The position numbers and the translations under genes were made by a program. The notes beneath the pieces are model-generated. The model searched no databases. It was not told the DNA's origin and saw nothing but the letters and a program-made list of their open reading frames with translations. A stretch of DNA of 64,000 nucleotides, from NCBI GenBank assembly GCA_045654685.1, contig JAZONV010000100.1, positions 13,201-77,200 on the forward strand. The letters are read 5' to 3'. Each line of letters opens with the position of its first letter. The first letter of the stretch is position 1. This DNA is from RGIG1828 sp045654685 (lineage in GTDB: Bacteria > Bacillota > Clostridia > UMGS1810). Shown one piece after another: positions 35,829 to 44,655 of this stretch.

Positions 35829-36629
35829 ATGAATCTTGGCAAAAAAATATTGAATATTTCATATTCAAAACTTGTTGATTTACCATATGCATTCAATACC
35901 GTAGAACTTTATGAAGCTGCATGTAAATCGGGTTTTGATGCGATAAAAGGTGATGTAACTCCGTCTTCTGACGGCAAGCTTGTAATGTGTCATGATCCGT
36001 TTTTTCATGTTGACGAAAATGGATATGTTCTTGAACCGGGCAAAAAAAGTGATAAAATAATTATGATAAATGAGCTGACGGTTTGTGAATGTAAATCCTT
36101 GGAATATGCTCATGATGATTCATACAAACATCTTGGTTATCGTCCTCGTGTTGCCACGGTAGATGACCTGGTAAGAGTTTGCAAAGAAAATGATAGAATT
36201 TCATACATAACGATTCGAGATAAAAATATTCAGAATTGTGTTGATGAAGTGTATACTATTCTTGAAAAATATAATATGCAAAATAAGGCAATAATTAATT
36301 CATTTACGTTAGACACTTTGAAAACTATGAGAGCAAAAGATTCCGATATAACTCTTTCATATGTTCAAAAACTTAATACTGTTTTGGAAAAACATATTAT
36401 TGATGAAGCATTTTCCCTTGGAAACTGTGTTGTATGTGTTTTTTGGTTTAAAGCTGCTCAACAATCTGAGGATTTATATAAAAAATCTGAAGAGGCTATT
36501 AACTATGCGAAAGAAAAAGGCGTGATATTGCATATGGCAGCCATTGAAGATAAAGAGTATTATAAATGGGGCATCTCTCATGGTTTTAAGGGGTTTCAAT
36601 GTTCATTATCTGACGCATATAAAATTTAG
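35829..36629 (+). CDS. Glycerophosphodiester phosphodiesterase-family protein
   Basis: 266-residue TIM-barrel protein of the GDPD family, which cleaves glycerophosphodiesters to glycerol 3-phosphate and an alcohol. Visible: AIKGDVTPSSDGKLVMCHDP (catalytic His; the usual Glu-x-Asp is replaced by Lys-Gly-Asp here) and RVATVDDLVRVCKEN. The usual first catalytic histidine (HRG near the N-terminus) is not obvious: the region reads ISYSKLVDLPYAFNT. So activity may differ from classical GDPD. ATG 35829 has AAGGAG 7 bases upstream. First gene of a run reaching 41346. Confidence 0.7.
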   Translation: MNLGKKILNISYSKLVDLPYAFNTVELYEAACKSGFDAIKGDVTPSSDGKLVMCHDPFFHVDENGYVLEPGKKSDKIIMINELTVCECKSLEYAHDDSYKHLGYRPRVATVDDLVRVCKENDRISYITIRDKNIQNCVDEVYTILEKYNMQNKAIINSFTLDTLKTMRAKDSDITLSYVQKLNTVLEKHIIDEAFSLGNCVVCVFWFKAAQQSEDLYKKSEEAINYAKEKGVILHMAAIEDKEYYKWGISHGFKGFQCSLSDAYKI

Positions 36630-36650
36630 TGAAAGGTAAAATATATACCG

Positions 36651-37625
36651 ATGAAAACAATATTCATAGTAAACCCTTGCGCCGGGCAGGGAAAGGATAT
36701 TTCAAAATTACTTTCTGAAATTAGCAGAGTATCCGAACAATCAAAGTTGGATGTTGAGTATTATGTAACTAAATCTATCGGAGATGCTACTACATATGTT
36801 AAGAACTACTGTGAAAATAATGGTGCAGCACGATTTATCGCGTGTGGTGGTGATGGCACGCTTAATGAAGTTGTAAATGGTGCAATTGGGTATGAAGGCA
36901 CCGAAGTTGGTGTTTACCCTCTGGGCACAGGCAATGATTTTCGCAGAAATTTTCCGACGGAATGTGATTTTTTTGATATTCATATGCAAATACACGGTGC
37001 AACCCAAAAATGTGATGTGATAAGATATGTAACCGAAATTGATGATAAAAAGATTACCGGTTACTGTATTAATATGTTTAATATTGGATTTGATGCAAAT
37101 GTAGCTGATATGACATCTGAAATTAAAAAGAAACCATTCATTTCAGGTTCTCTTGCATATTTTCTTTCAATTCTCATCAATCTTATAAAAAAGAGAGGTG
37201 CGAATCTTAAAATCAAAGTTGACGATAGGGAAATACATACAGGTAGGCTTCTTCTTACTTCCATTGCAAACGGTTGCTATTGCGGTGGAGGTATAAAAAG
37301 TAATCCTCTTGCAAGTGTTACTGATGGCCTTTTAAATATAAACATTATAAGAAATATATCAAGAATAAGATTTTTGACCCTTTTGCCCGGATATATGAAA
37401 GGGACATTTTTATCATTAAAAAACGTGGACAGATATATTACATCAATAAAATGTAAATCTATTACTATATGTCCTGCATCAGATATGATGAGATTGTGTA
37501 TTGACGGGGAGATGACAGATGCTAAAAAAACTGTATTTGAAATTGTTCCCAAAGCAGTTAACTTTGTTATTCCGTTAATAAAGGATACGAAAAATATAAA
37601 CAACAAAAAGATAATAATGAAGTGA
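36651..37625 (+). CDS. Diacylglycerol/lipid kinase family protein (YegS/DagK-like)
   Basis: 324-residue protein of the DAGK catalytic family, which phosphorylates diacylglycerol or related lipids using ATP. Visible: VNPCAGQGKD at the N-terminus, the ATP loop ACGGDGTLNEVVNG, LGTGNDFRRNFP, and a C-terminal DGEMTDA. It follows the GDPD-like gene by 21 bases. Recycling of lipid-derived glycerol species could link the two, though the lipid substrate is unknown. Confidence 0.88.
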   Translation: MKTIFIVNPCAGQGKDISKLLSEISRVSEQSKLDVEYYVTKSIGDATTYVKNYCENNGAARFIACGGDGTLNEVVNGAIGYEGTEVGVYPLGTGNDFRRNFPTECDFFDIHMQIHGATQKCDVIRYVTEIDDKKITGYCINMFNIGFDANVADMTSEIKKKPFISGSLAYFLSILINLIKKRGANLKIKVDDREIHTGRLLLTSIANGCYCGGGIKSNPLASVTDGLLNINIIRNISRIRFLTLLPGYMKGTFLSLKNVDRYITSIKCKSITICPASDMMRLCIDGEMTDAKKTVFEIVPKAVNFVIPLIKDTKNINNKKIIMK

Positions 37626-37656
37626 AATAAATATAAAACGAAGGAGGATAATATCA

Positions 37657-38193
37657 ATGAGCAAGGTTAAAAAAACGGTTATAAGTTCAATGTTTCTTGC
37701 GTTAGGTTTTGTTTTGCCTTTTCTTACGGGTCAAATTCAACAATTTGGTAATATGCTTCTTCCAATGCACATACCGGTATTTCTTTGTAGTTTTATTTGC
37801 GGATGGAAATATGCATCGGTAATTGGTATAATACTTCCTGTGCTTCGTTCAGCAGTATTTACAATGCCGGTGATGTATCCGAATGCTGTTTCAATGTCTT
37901 TGGAACTTTTTGCGTATGGTTTTTTTGCAGATTTTATAAACAAGCATATGAAACAAAATACTCTAAAATCACTTTATTTTTCACTTGTATGTGCTATGCT
38001 TATCGGAAGGATGGTATGGGGATTATCTCAGGTTTTTCTTCTTGGTTTAAGGGGTAATCTTTTTGGTATCACAGCTTTTGTATCAGGAGCATTTCTTAAT
38101 GCAATCCCCGGCATCGTTATTCAACTTGCTTTCATACCTGCCATTGTTGTATCTGTAGAAAAAACGAAACTTTTTAAAAGAGATGAAATTTAA
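37657..38193 (+). CDS. ECF transporter S component
   Basis: 178-residue membrane protein with five to six hydrophobic segments, typical of the substrate-binding S components of energy-coupling-factor vitamin importers. The block GNMLLPMHIPVFLCSFICGWKYA and the later MSLELFAYGFFADF resemble the unassigned ECF family near HmpT/PanT-like proteins. No EcfA or EcfT gene is present in the window, so it would share a common energising module. It overlaps the next gene by one base (TAATG), pairing it with a kinase. Confidence 0.8.
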   Translation: MSKVKKTVISSMFLALGFVLPFLTGQIQQFGNMLLPMHIPVFLCSFICGWKYASVIGIILPVLRSAVFTMPVMYPNAVSMSLELFAYGFFADFINKHMKQNTLKSLYFSLVCAMLIGRMVWGLSQVFLLGLRGNLFGITAFVSGAFLNAIPGIVIQLAFIPAIVVSVEKTKLFKRDEI

Positions 38194-38786
38194 TGTACGA
38201 TAATAAATTTGATATATTATTTAATGCAATAGAAACATATCTTTCCGAAAATGAATTTATAATTATCGGAATAGATGGCAAATGTGGTGGCGGAAAGACC
38301 TATCTTTCGGAAAAGATACAAAATGAGCTTGGATGTAATGTTGTTCATGTTGACGATTTTTTTCTGCCGTTTGAATTGAGAAGTGAAAAAAGGATGGCAG
38401 AAATCGGAGGGAATATCCAATCGGAAAGACTTTTGCATGAGATTTTAAAACCTCTTGTAAAAAAAGAGAGGATATCATACAAACCATATAATTGTAAAAC
38501 CGGTGATTTTGCTGATGAAATCTCTTTTCAACCCGAAAAAATAACGGTGATTGAAGGAACGTATTCATGTATGGATAGTTTAATACCATATTACAATTTG
38601 AAAATTTTTGTCAATGTATCAGAAGAAATAAGAATGGACAGGTTAAGAAAACGATGTAACACCGAAGAATACGAAAGATTCAGGAAGATATGGATACCGA
38701 GAGAAGAATTGTATTTTGATAAATGCAGAGTTATGAATAAATGCGATTATATAATTGATACATCGGATTTTGGTAGGGGGGATTAG
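38193..38786 (+). CDS. Uridine kinase-like P-loop kinase paired with ECF S component
   Basis: 197-residue P-loop kinase of the uridine kinase/phosphoribulokinase/pantothenate kinase class. Walker A is GIDGKCGGGKTYLS, the acidic strand VVHVDDFFLP, the lid region around RLRKRC. It is translationally coupled to the ECF S component (TAATG), suggesting that it phosphorylates what that transporter imports and so traps it. Whether this is a vitamin or nucleoside is not known. Glycerate kinase follows after 6 bases. Confidence 0.78.
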   Translation: MYDNKFDILFNAIETYLSENEFIIIGIDGKCGGGKTYLSEKIQNELGCNVVHVDDFFLPFELRSEKRMAEIGGNIQSERLLHEILKPLVKKERISYKPYNCKTGDFADEISFQPEKITVIEGTYSCMDSLIPYYNLKIFVNVSEEIRMDRLRKRCNTEEYERFRKIWIPREELYFDKCRVMNKCDYIIDTSDFGRGD

Positions 38787-38792
38787 TGAAAT

Positions 38793-39932
38793 ATGAAAGT
38801 TACAATTGCTATAGATTCATTTAAAGGAAGTCTTTCAAGCGTTGAAGCAGCAAAAGCTGTAAGTGAAGGAATTTCTTGTGTATTTGATGATGCTGATATA
38901 CACATACATCCAATAGCTGACGGAGGAGAAGGAACTGTTGATGCTATAGTTTCAGCTCTTGGCGGAGAAATAAAGTCCGTAGTGGTTTCGGGACCTCTTG
39001 GTGAACGTGTTAATGCAAGTTATGGCATCGTAGATGTGAGTAAAACGGCAATTATAGAAATGTCATCTGCAGCAGGAATTACACTTGTAGACGAATCCAA
39101 AAGAAATCCAATGAACACAACAACATACGGAGTTGGAGAAATGATAAAAGATGCAATCGAATCCGGTTGCCGTAATTTTGTTGTTGGAATCGGTGGTAGT
39201 GCAACAAATGATGGCGGAATAGGAATGTTGCAGGCGCTTGGATTTGAATTCCTTGATTTGGAGGGGAATCAAATTTCTCTTGGGGCAAAAGGACTTGAAA
39301 AATTAAACGTAATTAAAACAGATAAAGCATTGAAGGAACTTTCAGAGTGCAAATTTTCGATTGCATGTGATGTGAAAAATCCTCTTTGCGGAGATTTGGG
39401 ATGCAGTAGAATTTTTGCTCCGCAAAAAGGCGCCGATGAACAGATGATAGAAAAAATGGACAAGTGGCTTGATAAATATGCTGATTTATCCAAGAATATA
39501 TTACCGCAATCCGATAAGAATGCTCCCGGAACAGGTGCAGCAGGAGGACTTGGATTTGCTTTCATGTCGTTTCTTGGCGGGAAACTTGTGTCGGGAATAG
39601 AACTTGTGATGAAAGAGTCAAATCTTGAAAAATATATTAAGGATTCAGATATTGTTGTAACGGGAGAGGGAAGATTGGACGGTCAGTCACATATGGGTAA
39701 AGCGCCTACCGGAGTTGCTTCTCTTGCAAAGAAGTATAATAAACCTGTTATTGGGTTTTCCGGAAGTGTTACTAAAGATGCTGTTGTGTGCAATGATTAT
39801 GGGATTGATGCGTTTTTCCCGGTTTTAAGAAACCCGTGCACTTTGGCAGAAGCGATGAACAAAGATAATGCATATAACAATCTAAAAGATACATCTTGTC
39901 AGGTGTTCAGACTTATAAAAACTTTAAAATAA
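38793..39932 (+). CDS. Glycerate kinase (type II, GarK/GlxK)
   Basis: 379-residue enzyme that converts glycerate to 2- or 3-phosphoglycerate. Family blocks present: IAIDSFKGSLSSVEAA at the N-terminus, PIADGGEGTVDAIV, GIGGSATNDGGIGMLQALG, GAAGGLGFAF, and VVTGEGRLDGQSHMGKAP. All are intact. It is part of the run starting at 35829. Product position (2- versus 3-phosphate) cannot be told from sequence here. Confidence 0.94.
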   Translation: MKVTIAIDSFKGSLSSVEAAKAVSEGISCVFDDADIHIHPIADGGEGTVDAIVSALGGEIKSVVVSGPLGERVNASYGIVDVSKTAIIEMSSAAGITLVDESKRNPMNTTTYGVGEMIKDAIESGCRNFVVGIGGSATNDGGIGMLQALGFEFLDLEGNQISLGAKGLEKLNVIKTDKALKELSECKFSIACDVKNPLCGDLGCSRIFAPQKGADEQMIEKMDKWLDKYADLSKNILPQSDKNAPGTGAAGGLGFAFMSFLGGKLVSGIELVMKESNLEKYIKDSDIVVTGEGRLDGQSHMGKAPTGVASLAKKYNKPVIGFSGSVTKDAVVCNDYGIDAFFPVLRNPCTLAEAMNKDNAYNNLKDTSCQVFRLIKTLK

Positions 39933-39950
39933 ATACAATAGGAGAAAGAC

Positions 39951-40736
39951 ATGAATTATAATTATCACACACATACATGCAGGTGTCATCATGCAACAGG
40001 AACAGTTGAAGAGTATATCTTAATGGCGATTGATAATGGAATTACCTATATGGGATTTTCGGATCATTTTCCGTATATATGTACAGATGGGAGTGAGTCT
40101 ATAGATCGTGTAAGAGTATCTGAGGTTTATGATTATGTGTCAGAAATTGATGGATTAAGGAAGAAATATGCAGACAAGATAGATATTAAAATTGGATTTG
40201 AGATGGAATATTATCCGCTTCATTTTAAAAAGATGTTGAAAGATGCACAAAATTATGGCGCTGAATATCTGATACTTGGTGAGCACTATATTGATGAAGA
40301 AAGTCCGGATGGAATTCATACCTTCATTGAAACTGATGATAAAAATTTTTTGAGTTCCTATGCAAATTGTGTTATTTCTGCAATTAAAAGCGGATTTTTT
40401 ACATATGTTGCCCATCCGGACGGAATAGGATTTGTTGGTGATGATAGTATTTTCGAAAAGTATGCAAGGAAAATCTGCAGAGCGTCAAAAGAGTATAATA
40501 TTCCTCTTGAGTTAAATTTCCTTGGTATAAGAGATAACAGACATTATCCAAATTTGAAATTCTGGAAAATTGCAGGAGAAGAAAAATGCCCTGTTACTTT
40601 TGGATTTGATGCACATAGTGTTAAAAGTGCATATAACGGAAAATCAATTCCGAGAGCAACAGAAATTGTTGAAACATATGGATTGAATTATATCGGGAAA
40701 CCTGATATAATTTTGATACAAGAAAAAATAATTTGA
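39951..40736 (+). CDS. PHP-family histidinol-phosphatase-like hydrolase
   Basis: 261-residue PHP-domain phosphatase resembling the HisK-type histidinol phosphatase. Metal ligands: YHTHTCRCHH at the N-terminus, FSDHFPY, GFEMEYYP, GEHYI, VAHPDGI and a C-terminal GFDAHS. No other his genes are nearby, so the real substrate may be another sugar or polyol phosphate; the glycerate kinase and GDPD-like genes fit that view. AGGAG precedes the ATG. Confidence 0.82.
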   Translation: MNYNYHTHTCRCHHATGTVEEYILMAIDNGITYMGFSDHFPYICTDGSESIDRVRVSEVYDYVSEIDGLRKKYADKIDIKIGFEMEYYPLHFKKMLKDAQNYGAEYLILGEHYIDEESPDGIHTFIETDDKNFLSSYANCVISAIKSGFFTYVAHPDGIGFVGDDSIFEKYARKICRASKEYNIPLELNFLGIRDNRHYPNLKFWKIAGEEKCPVTFGFDAHSVKSAYNGKSIPRATEIVETYGLNYIGKPDIILIQEKII

Positions 40737-40746
40737 GGTGGTTAAA

Positions 40747-41346
40747 ATGAGATATAAGGCAGGGAAAACGGAAGTTGTAAATCCGGGAATTGAATCAAAA
40801 GAATGGGAGAAAGCACCGGAGGGAAAAATTACACATCAAAGATGGAAAGAGTTTTATCAGCCCATAAACACGACTTTTAAAGTATTAAGAGGCCCTGAAG
40901 GAATTAGTGTGCTTATGCATACAGATGAGAAAAATCTTCTTTGTGAAAGAGCTGAAGAAAATTCTGATGTATGTTGCGACAGCTGTATGGAATTTTTCTT
41001 TAAGCCAAACCCTTGGGATCCCAGATATATTAATTTTGAACTGAATCCAAATGGTGTTATGAATTCAAGTGTCGGAAACGGAAGACATGGGCGTATATAT
41101 AATACTGAAGATAGAAGCATCTTTTCCATAGAATCAGATGCAAAAGATGGAGACTGGACACTTAAGTTTTACATACCCGATGCATTTCTTATTGAAAAGG
41201 TTGGAAAAATAGCCTCTGTTTGCAAGGGTAATTTCTATAAATGCGGTGAAGATACTGATCATTCACACTTTATAACATGGTGTGAAGTAGAGGTTGATAA
41301 GCCGGATTATCATATTCCCGATTTTTTTGGGTTTATTGAACTTTAA
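40747..41346 (+). CDS. CBM9-like carbohydrate-binding protein, cytosolic
   Basis: 199-residue single-domain protein related to carbohydrate-binding module family 9. Aromatic and acidic patterns typical of the fold are seen around AKDGDWTLKFYIPDAFL and the early EWEKAPEGKITHQRWKEFYQP. No signal peptide or catalytic domain is attached, so it would act inside the cell. ATG 40747 is chosen because GAGGTGG lies 6 bases before it. Role unknown; it may bind a sugar intermediate or be part of an enzyme not recognised here. Confidence 0.7.
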   Translation: MRYKAGKTEVVNPGIESKEWEKAPEGKITHQRWKEFYQPINTTFKVLRGPEGISVLMHTDEKNLLCERAEENSDVCCDSCMEFFFKPNPWDPRYINFELNPNGVMNSSVGNGRHGRIYNTEDRSIFSIESDAKDGDWTLKFYIPDAFLIEKVGKIASVCKGNFYKCGEDTDHSHFITWCEVEVDKPDYHIPDFFGFIEL

Positions 41347-41365
41347 ATGATATTGAGGGAGTAGT

Positions 41366-42061
41366 ATGATATTTGGAGGATTTCAAAAACTTACCCTTCT
41401 TGATTATCCCGGCAAGGTGGCATGTACTCTTTTTACGATAGGGTGTAACTTTGCTTGTCCGTTCTGCCACAACTCTTTTCTTGTTGATGGGCGTGGATAT
41501 CAGCAATTTGGCGAAGATTATGTGTTATCATACTTGAAAAAAAGGCAAGGGATATTAGAAGGAGTATGTATAAGCGGAGGAGAACCGCTTTTGCATAGTG
41601 ACATTGAAAGCTTTATTGTGAAAATAAAAGAGCTTGGATATATGGTTAAACTCGACACCAACGGAAGTTTCCCGGGGAAATTAAAGGAATTTGTAAAAAA
41701 AGAACTTGTTGACTATGTTGCAATGGATGTGAAAAACAGGTTGGAAAAATATCCTGAAACCACAGGCGTTGAGAATGTAGATGTTGATTTAGTGAAGGAA
41801 AGTATAAAATTTCTTTCGGAAGATCATGTAGATTATGAATTCAGAACTACAGTTTCAAAAGGGCTTCATACGGTTGATGATATTAAGATTCTTTCTGAAG
41901 AAATAAAAGGTGCCAAAAGATATTTTATTCAGAATTTTGTTGATTCAGGGAATATTTTGAAATCCGGACTTGCGCCTGTTGACGATAACGTTCTTATGGA
42001 TATGAAAAAAGCAGCAAAAAAATATATAGACTGCACCTTTATTCGTGGAACTGATTTGTAA
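41366..42061 (+). CDS. nrdG: Anaerobic ribonucleotide reductase activating protein (radical SAM)
   Basis: 231-residue radical SAM protein with the cluster motif CNFACPFC and the SAM motif CISGGEPLLH. The N-terminal FGGFQKLTLLDYPGKVACTLF is characteristic of the clostridial NrdG-like activase group. NrdG makes the glycyl radical on NrdD. It lies 2.6 kb upstream of nrdD, separated by two oxidoreductase genes and two terminators, so the pair is not cotranscribed. GAGGGAG precedes the ATG. Confidence 0.88.
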   Translation: MIFGGFQKLTLLDYPGKVACTLFTIGCNFACPFCHNSFLVDGRGYQQFGEDYVLSYLKKRQGILEGVCISGGEPLLHSDIESFIVKIKELGYMVKLDTNGSFPGKLKEFVKKELVDYVAMDVKNRLEKYPETTGVENVDVDLVKESIKFLSEDHVDYEFRTTVSKGLHTVDDIKILSEEIKGAKRYFIQNFVDSGNILKSGLAPVDDNVLMDMKKAAKKYIDCTFIRGTDL

Positions 42062-42102
42062 ATCGACTATGTATAGTAATTAGTATTTCCAAATAGTTGT
42101 GC

Positions 42103-42153
42103 AAGCGGAGGTATAAAATGATTTGAAAAAATTATTTTATACCTCCGCTTTTC
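42103..42153 (+). terminator. Strong terminator after nrdG
   Basis: Perfect 17-base arms (42103-42119 against 42134-42150, core GCGGAGGTATAAAA), 14-base loop, T tail. Confidence 0.88.
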
Positions 42154-42194
42154 AAAAAGGATTTTGCATTTTTTGTAATGTATAATTATATTTT

Positions 42195-42222
42195 TTGTAA
42201 TTTACTTTTTAAAAAATATAAT
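42195..42222 (+). promoter_or_regulatory. Promoter for the Gfo/Idh pair
   Basis: TTGTAA at 42195-42200, 16 bases, TATAAT at 42217-42222. The surrounding DNA is very A+T-rich, so this is moderately reliable. Confidence 0.5.
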
Positions 42223-42278
42223 ATAATATTATATTGAGTTATGATGTGAAATAAAAATTTTTACAAATGGAGGTTTTT

Positions 42279-43304
42279 ATGAAACAGTCAGTTAATTTTG
42301 CACTTATAGGATGTGGAAGAATTTCCGTAAATCATCTTGATGCGATAAAAAATGCTCCTCATGCAAATCTTGTTGCAGTTTGTGATATCGTAACTGAGAG
42401 GGCTGAAACAATAGCAAAAGAATATGGTTGTAGTTTTTATTCAGATTATATAACAATGCTCGAATCCGAAAACATTGATGTTTGTTGCATATTGACTCCA
42501 AGCGGTTACCATGCACAGATAGGCTGTGAAGTTGCCAAAAGAGGGGTCAATGTCTTGTGCGAAAAGCCCATTGATGTTACGAGAGAAAAAGCAGATATGC
42601 TGATAAAATGTTGTAAAGATAACAATGTTAAACTTGGTTGTATTTTTCAAAGACGTACATATGATGCTGCAATAAAAACAAAAGAAGCAGTTGAAAAAGG
42701 ATATCTTGGGAAAGTTACTCTTTCAGATGCATATCTCAAATACTACAGAGACGAAGAATATTATGCCAGCGGGGACTGGAGAGGAACTTTGGAACTTGAT
42801 GGCGGAGCACTTATGAATCAGTCAATTCACGGCATAGATATGATTGACTGGATAATGGGTGGTATCGACTCTGTTGATGCCGATTGTCGTACATATGCAT
42901 GGGATATTGAAGCGGAAGACACCGCGGTAATCAGAGTTAAATATAAAAATGGTGCTATGGGTGTTATTGAAGGAACCACAACTGCGTATTCAGGTCTTGA
43001 AACAATATTTGCTGTTCACGGAACTGAGGGTAGCATCATATTTGGCGATAAAGGGTTTTATATGTGGGATCTTAAGGATAAATCAATACCTGTTCCTGAG
43101 ATTACAAACTCAATGGGTGGTGTTAACTGCCAATATAACGAAACAAATTTTGGCCATACATATCTTGTTGAGGATATGGCAATGGCGGTTATTGAAGACA
43201 GGCCACCGATGATTAGTGGTGAGGAAGCCCGCAAAGCGGTAGATATTATTCTTGCATCATGCAAGTCATCTGATGAAAAGAGAGAATTGAAAGTGGAATA
43301 TTAA
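42279..43304 (+). CDS. Gfo/Idh/MocA-family oxidoreductase (first)
   Basis: 341-residue NAD(P)-dependent dehydrogenase of the inositol 2-dehydrogenase type. Nucleotide-binding IGCGRISVNHLDAI, the conserved catalytic-region EKP in NVLCEKPID, and the C-terminal domain motif GGALMNQSIHGIDMIDW. The substrate is probably a sugar or cyclitol. ATG 42279 is chosen since GGAGG at 42269-42273 lies 5 bases before it. A second family member follows after 19 bases; paired Gfo/Idh genes often work in one sugar pathway. Confidence 0.88.
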   Translation: MKQSVNFALIGCGRISVNHLDAIKNAPHANLVAVCDIVTERAETIAKEYGCSFYSDYITMLESENIDVCCILTPSGYHAQIGCEVAKRGVNVLCEKPIDVTREKADMLIKCCKDNNVKLGCIFQRRTYDAAIKTKEAVEKGYLGKVTLSDAYLKYYRDEEYYASGDWRGTLELDGGALMNQSIHGIDMIDWIMGGIDSVDADCRTYAWDIEAEDTAVIRVKYKNGAMGVIEGTTTAYSGLETIFAVHGTEGSIIFGDKGFYMWDLKDKSIPVPEITNSMGGVNCQYNETNFGHTYLVEDMAMAVIEDRPPMISGEEARKAVDIILASCKSSDEKRELKVEY

Positions 43305-43323
43305 TATAAGAAAGGTGATAACT

Positions 43324-44385
43324 ATGAAAAAGTTAAATGTTGCAATTGTAGGGCAGGGCAGAAGTGGAAGAGATATCCACGGTAAATATTTTAAAAGCGA
43401 AGACAATAAGTGTTTTAATGTTGTTGCTGTAGTTGACGAACTGGAGCACAGAAGAGTACGTGCACAGGAAGAATATGGATGTGACGTATATGAGGATATA
43501 TCCGGGCTCTATGGAAGAGATGATATTGATCTTGTTGTCAACTCCACATTTTCACATCTTCATGCAAAAGTTGCCATTGAACTTCTCAACTACGGATTCA
43601 ATGTTATTTCTGAAAAGCCATTCGCTAAAACTTATGAAGATGGATGTGCAATGATTGACGCCGCAAAGAAAAATGGGGTAATGCTCAATATTTTCCAACA
43701 GTCACGTTTTGCACCTTATTACACAAAAATCAAAGAAATCATAGCAAGCGGAAAACTTGGCGACATAAAACAGATTTCCATCAATTTCTCTAAGTTTGCA
43801 AGACGTTGGGACTGGCAGACTCTTCAAAGTTTTTCAGGCGGCGAAGTGAGAAACACCGGACCTCATCCTCTTGACCAGGCTCTTGATCTTATGAATTTTC
43901 CAAGTGATATAAATGTTTTTTCAAAACTTGATAGAGCAACAACTTTCGGTAATGCAGAAGACTATGCCAAAATTGTCCTGACAGCACCGGGAGCACCTTT
44001 GGTTGACATTGAAATCACAGCATGCAACAGCTACGTTCCTGCTATGTATATGATTCAGGGGTCAAAAGGTTCTTTGAAAGGCAATGTTTCTCATATAGAT
44101 ATAAAATATTATAATCCCGAAAATGAACCTGTAAGAGAAGTTTTAGCAGCATCAATGGAAGATGAAAACAGATTCCCGGCGTACTGCACAGAAACACTTA
44201 CATTCACCGAAGAAGCATTCGACCTTGAGGGTGATGCATTCAACGTTGGCACGGCTCTTTACTACAAGATGATTTACGACTATCTTACAGAAGGCAAAGA
44301 AATGGAAATTAAACCTGAAGAACAGCTTCTTTTACAACTTAAAGTTATTGATCTTATTCACGCTCAAAACCCACTCAGACCATAA
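43324..44385 (+). CDS. Gfo/Idh/MocA-family oxidoreductase (second)
   Basis: 353-residue relative of the preceding gene, clearly diverged. Nucleotide loop VGQGRSGRDIHG, catalytic EKPFAKTYEDG, and GGEVRNTGPHPLDQALDLM in the C-terminal domain. Probably oxidises or epimerises a related sugar. ATG 43324 follows AAAGGTG by 6 bases. A terminator follows at 44450. Substrate unknown. Confidence 0.87.
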   Translation: MKKLNVAIVGQGRSGRDIHGKYFKSEDNKCFNVVAVVDELEHRRVRAQEEYGCDVYEDISGLYGRDDIDLVVNSTFSHLHAKVAIELLNYGFNVISEKPFAKTYEDGCAMIDAAKKNGVMLNIFQQSRFAPYYTKIKEIIASGKLGDIKQISINFSKFARRWDWQTLQSFSGGEVRNTGPHPLDQALDLMNFPSDINVFSKLDRATTFGNAEDYAKIVLTAPGAPLVDIEITACNSYVPAMYMIQGSKGSLKGNVSHIDIKYYNPENEPVREVLAASMEDENRFPAYCTETLTFTEEAFDLEGDAFNVGTALYYKMIYDYLTEGKEMEIKPEEQLLLQLKVIDLIHAQNPLRP

Positions 44386-44449
44386 TATTTATCTGGATAA
44401 TATGTTTTTGCATAAAACTGATTAACCAAATATATCGAAAAATCACTCC

Positions 44450-44489
44450 AAAACACAGCAAATTTTTATATAGGATTTTGCTGTGTTTT
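44450..44489 (+). terminator. Terminator after the Gfo/Idh pair
   Basis: Perfect 13-base arms AAAACACAGCAAA and TTTGCTGTGTTTT, 14-base loop, T-rich tail. Confidence 0.75.
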
Positions 44490-44535
44490 GTCGTATTTTC
44501 ACCCAAATGCCCATCATATCTGCATTTGAGAGATA

Positions 44536-44582
44536 TAACAATATTTAGAAAACAAAAATACCCAAAACACAATATATTGTGT
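44536..44582 (+). promoter_or_regulatory. NrdR-box pair upstream of nrdD
   Basis: ACACAATATATTGTGT at 44567-44582 is an exact match to the NrdR consensus (ACACWATATATWGTGT). A degenerate copy, TAACAATATTTAGAAA, lies at 44536-44551, exactly 31 bases upstream, the usual three-turn spacing. The downstream box is the core of a perfect 36-base palindrome (44557-44592). NrdR, an ATP/dATP-sensing repressor, is expected to act here. Confidence 0.85.
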
Positions 44583-44590
44583 TTTGGGTA

Positions 44591-44619
44591 TTGACAATAA
44601 AGCGTAGGCATGATACAAT
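44591..44619 (+). promoter_or_regulatory. nrdD promoter
   Basis: TTGACA at 44591-44596, 17 bases, TACAAT at 44614-44619; the NrdR palindrome runs into the -35. Confidence 0.85.
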
Positions 44620-44655
44620 GATAATGCTTTGGTATAATTTGTTAGGAGGATTATT

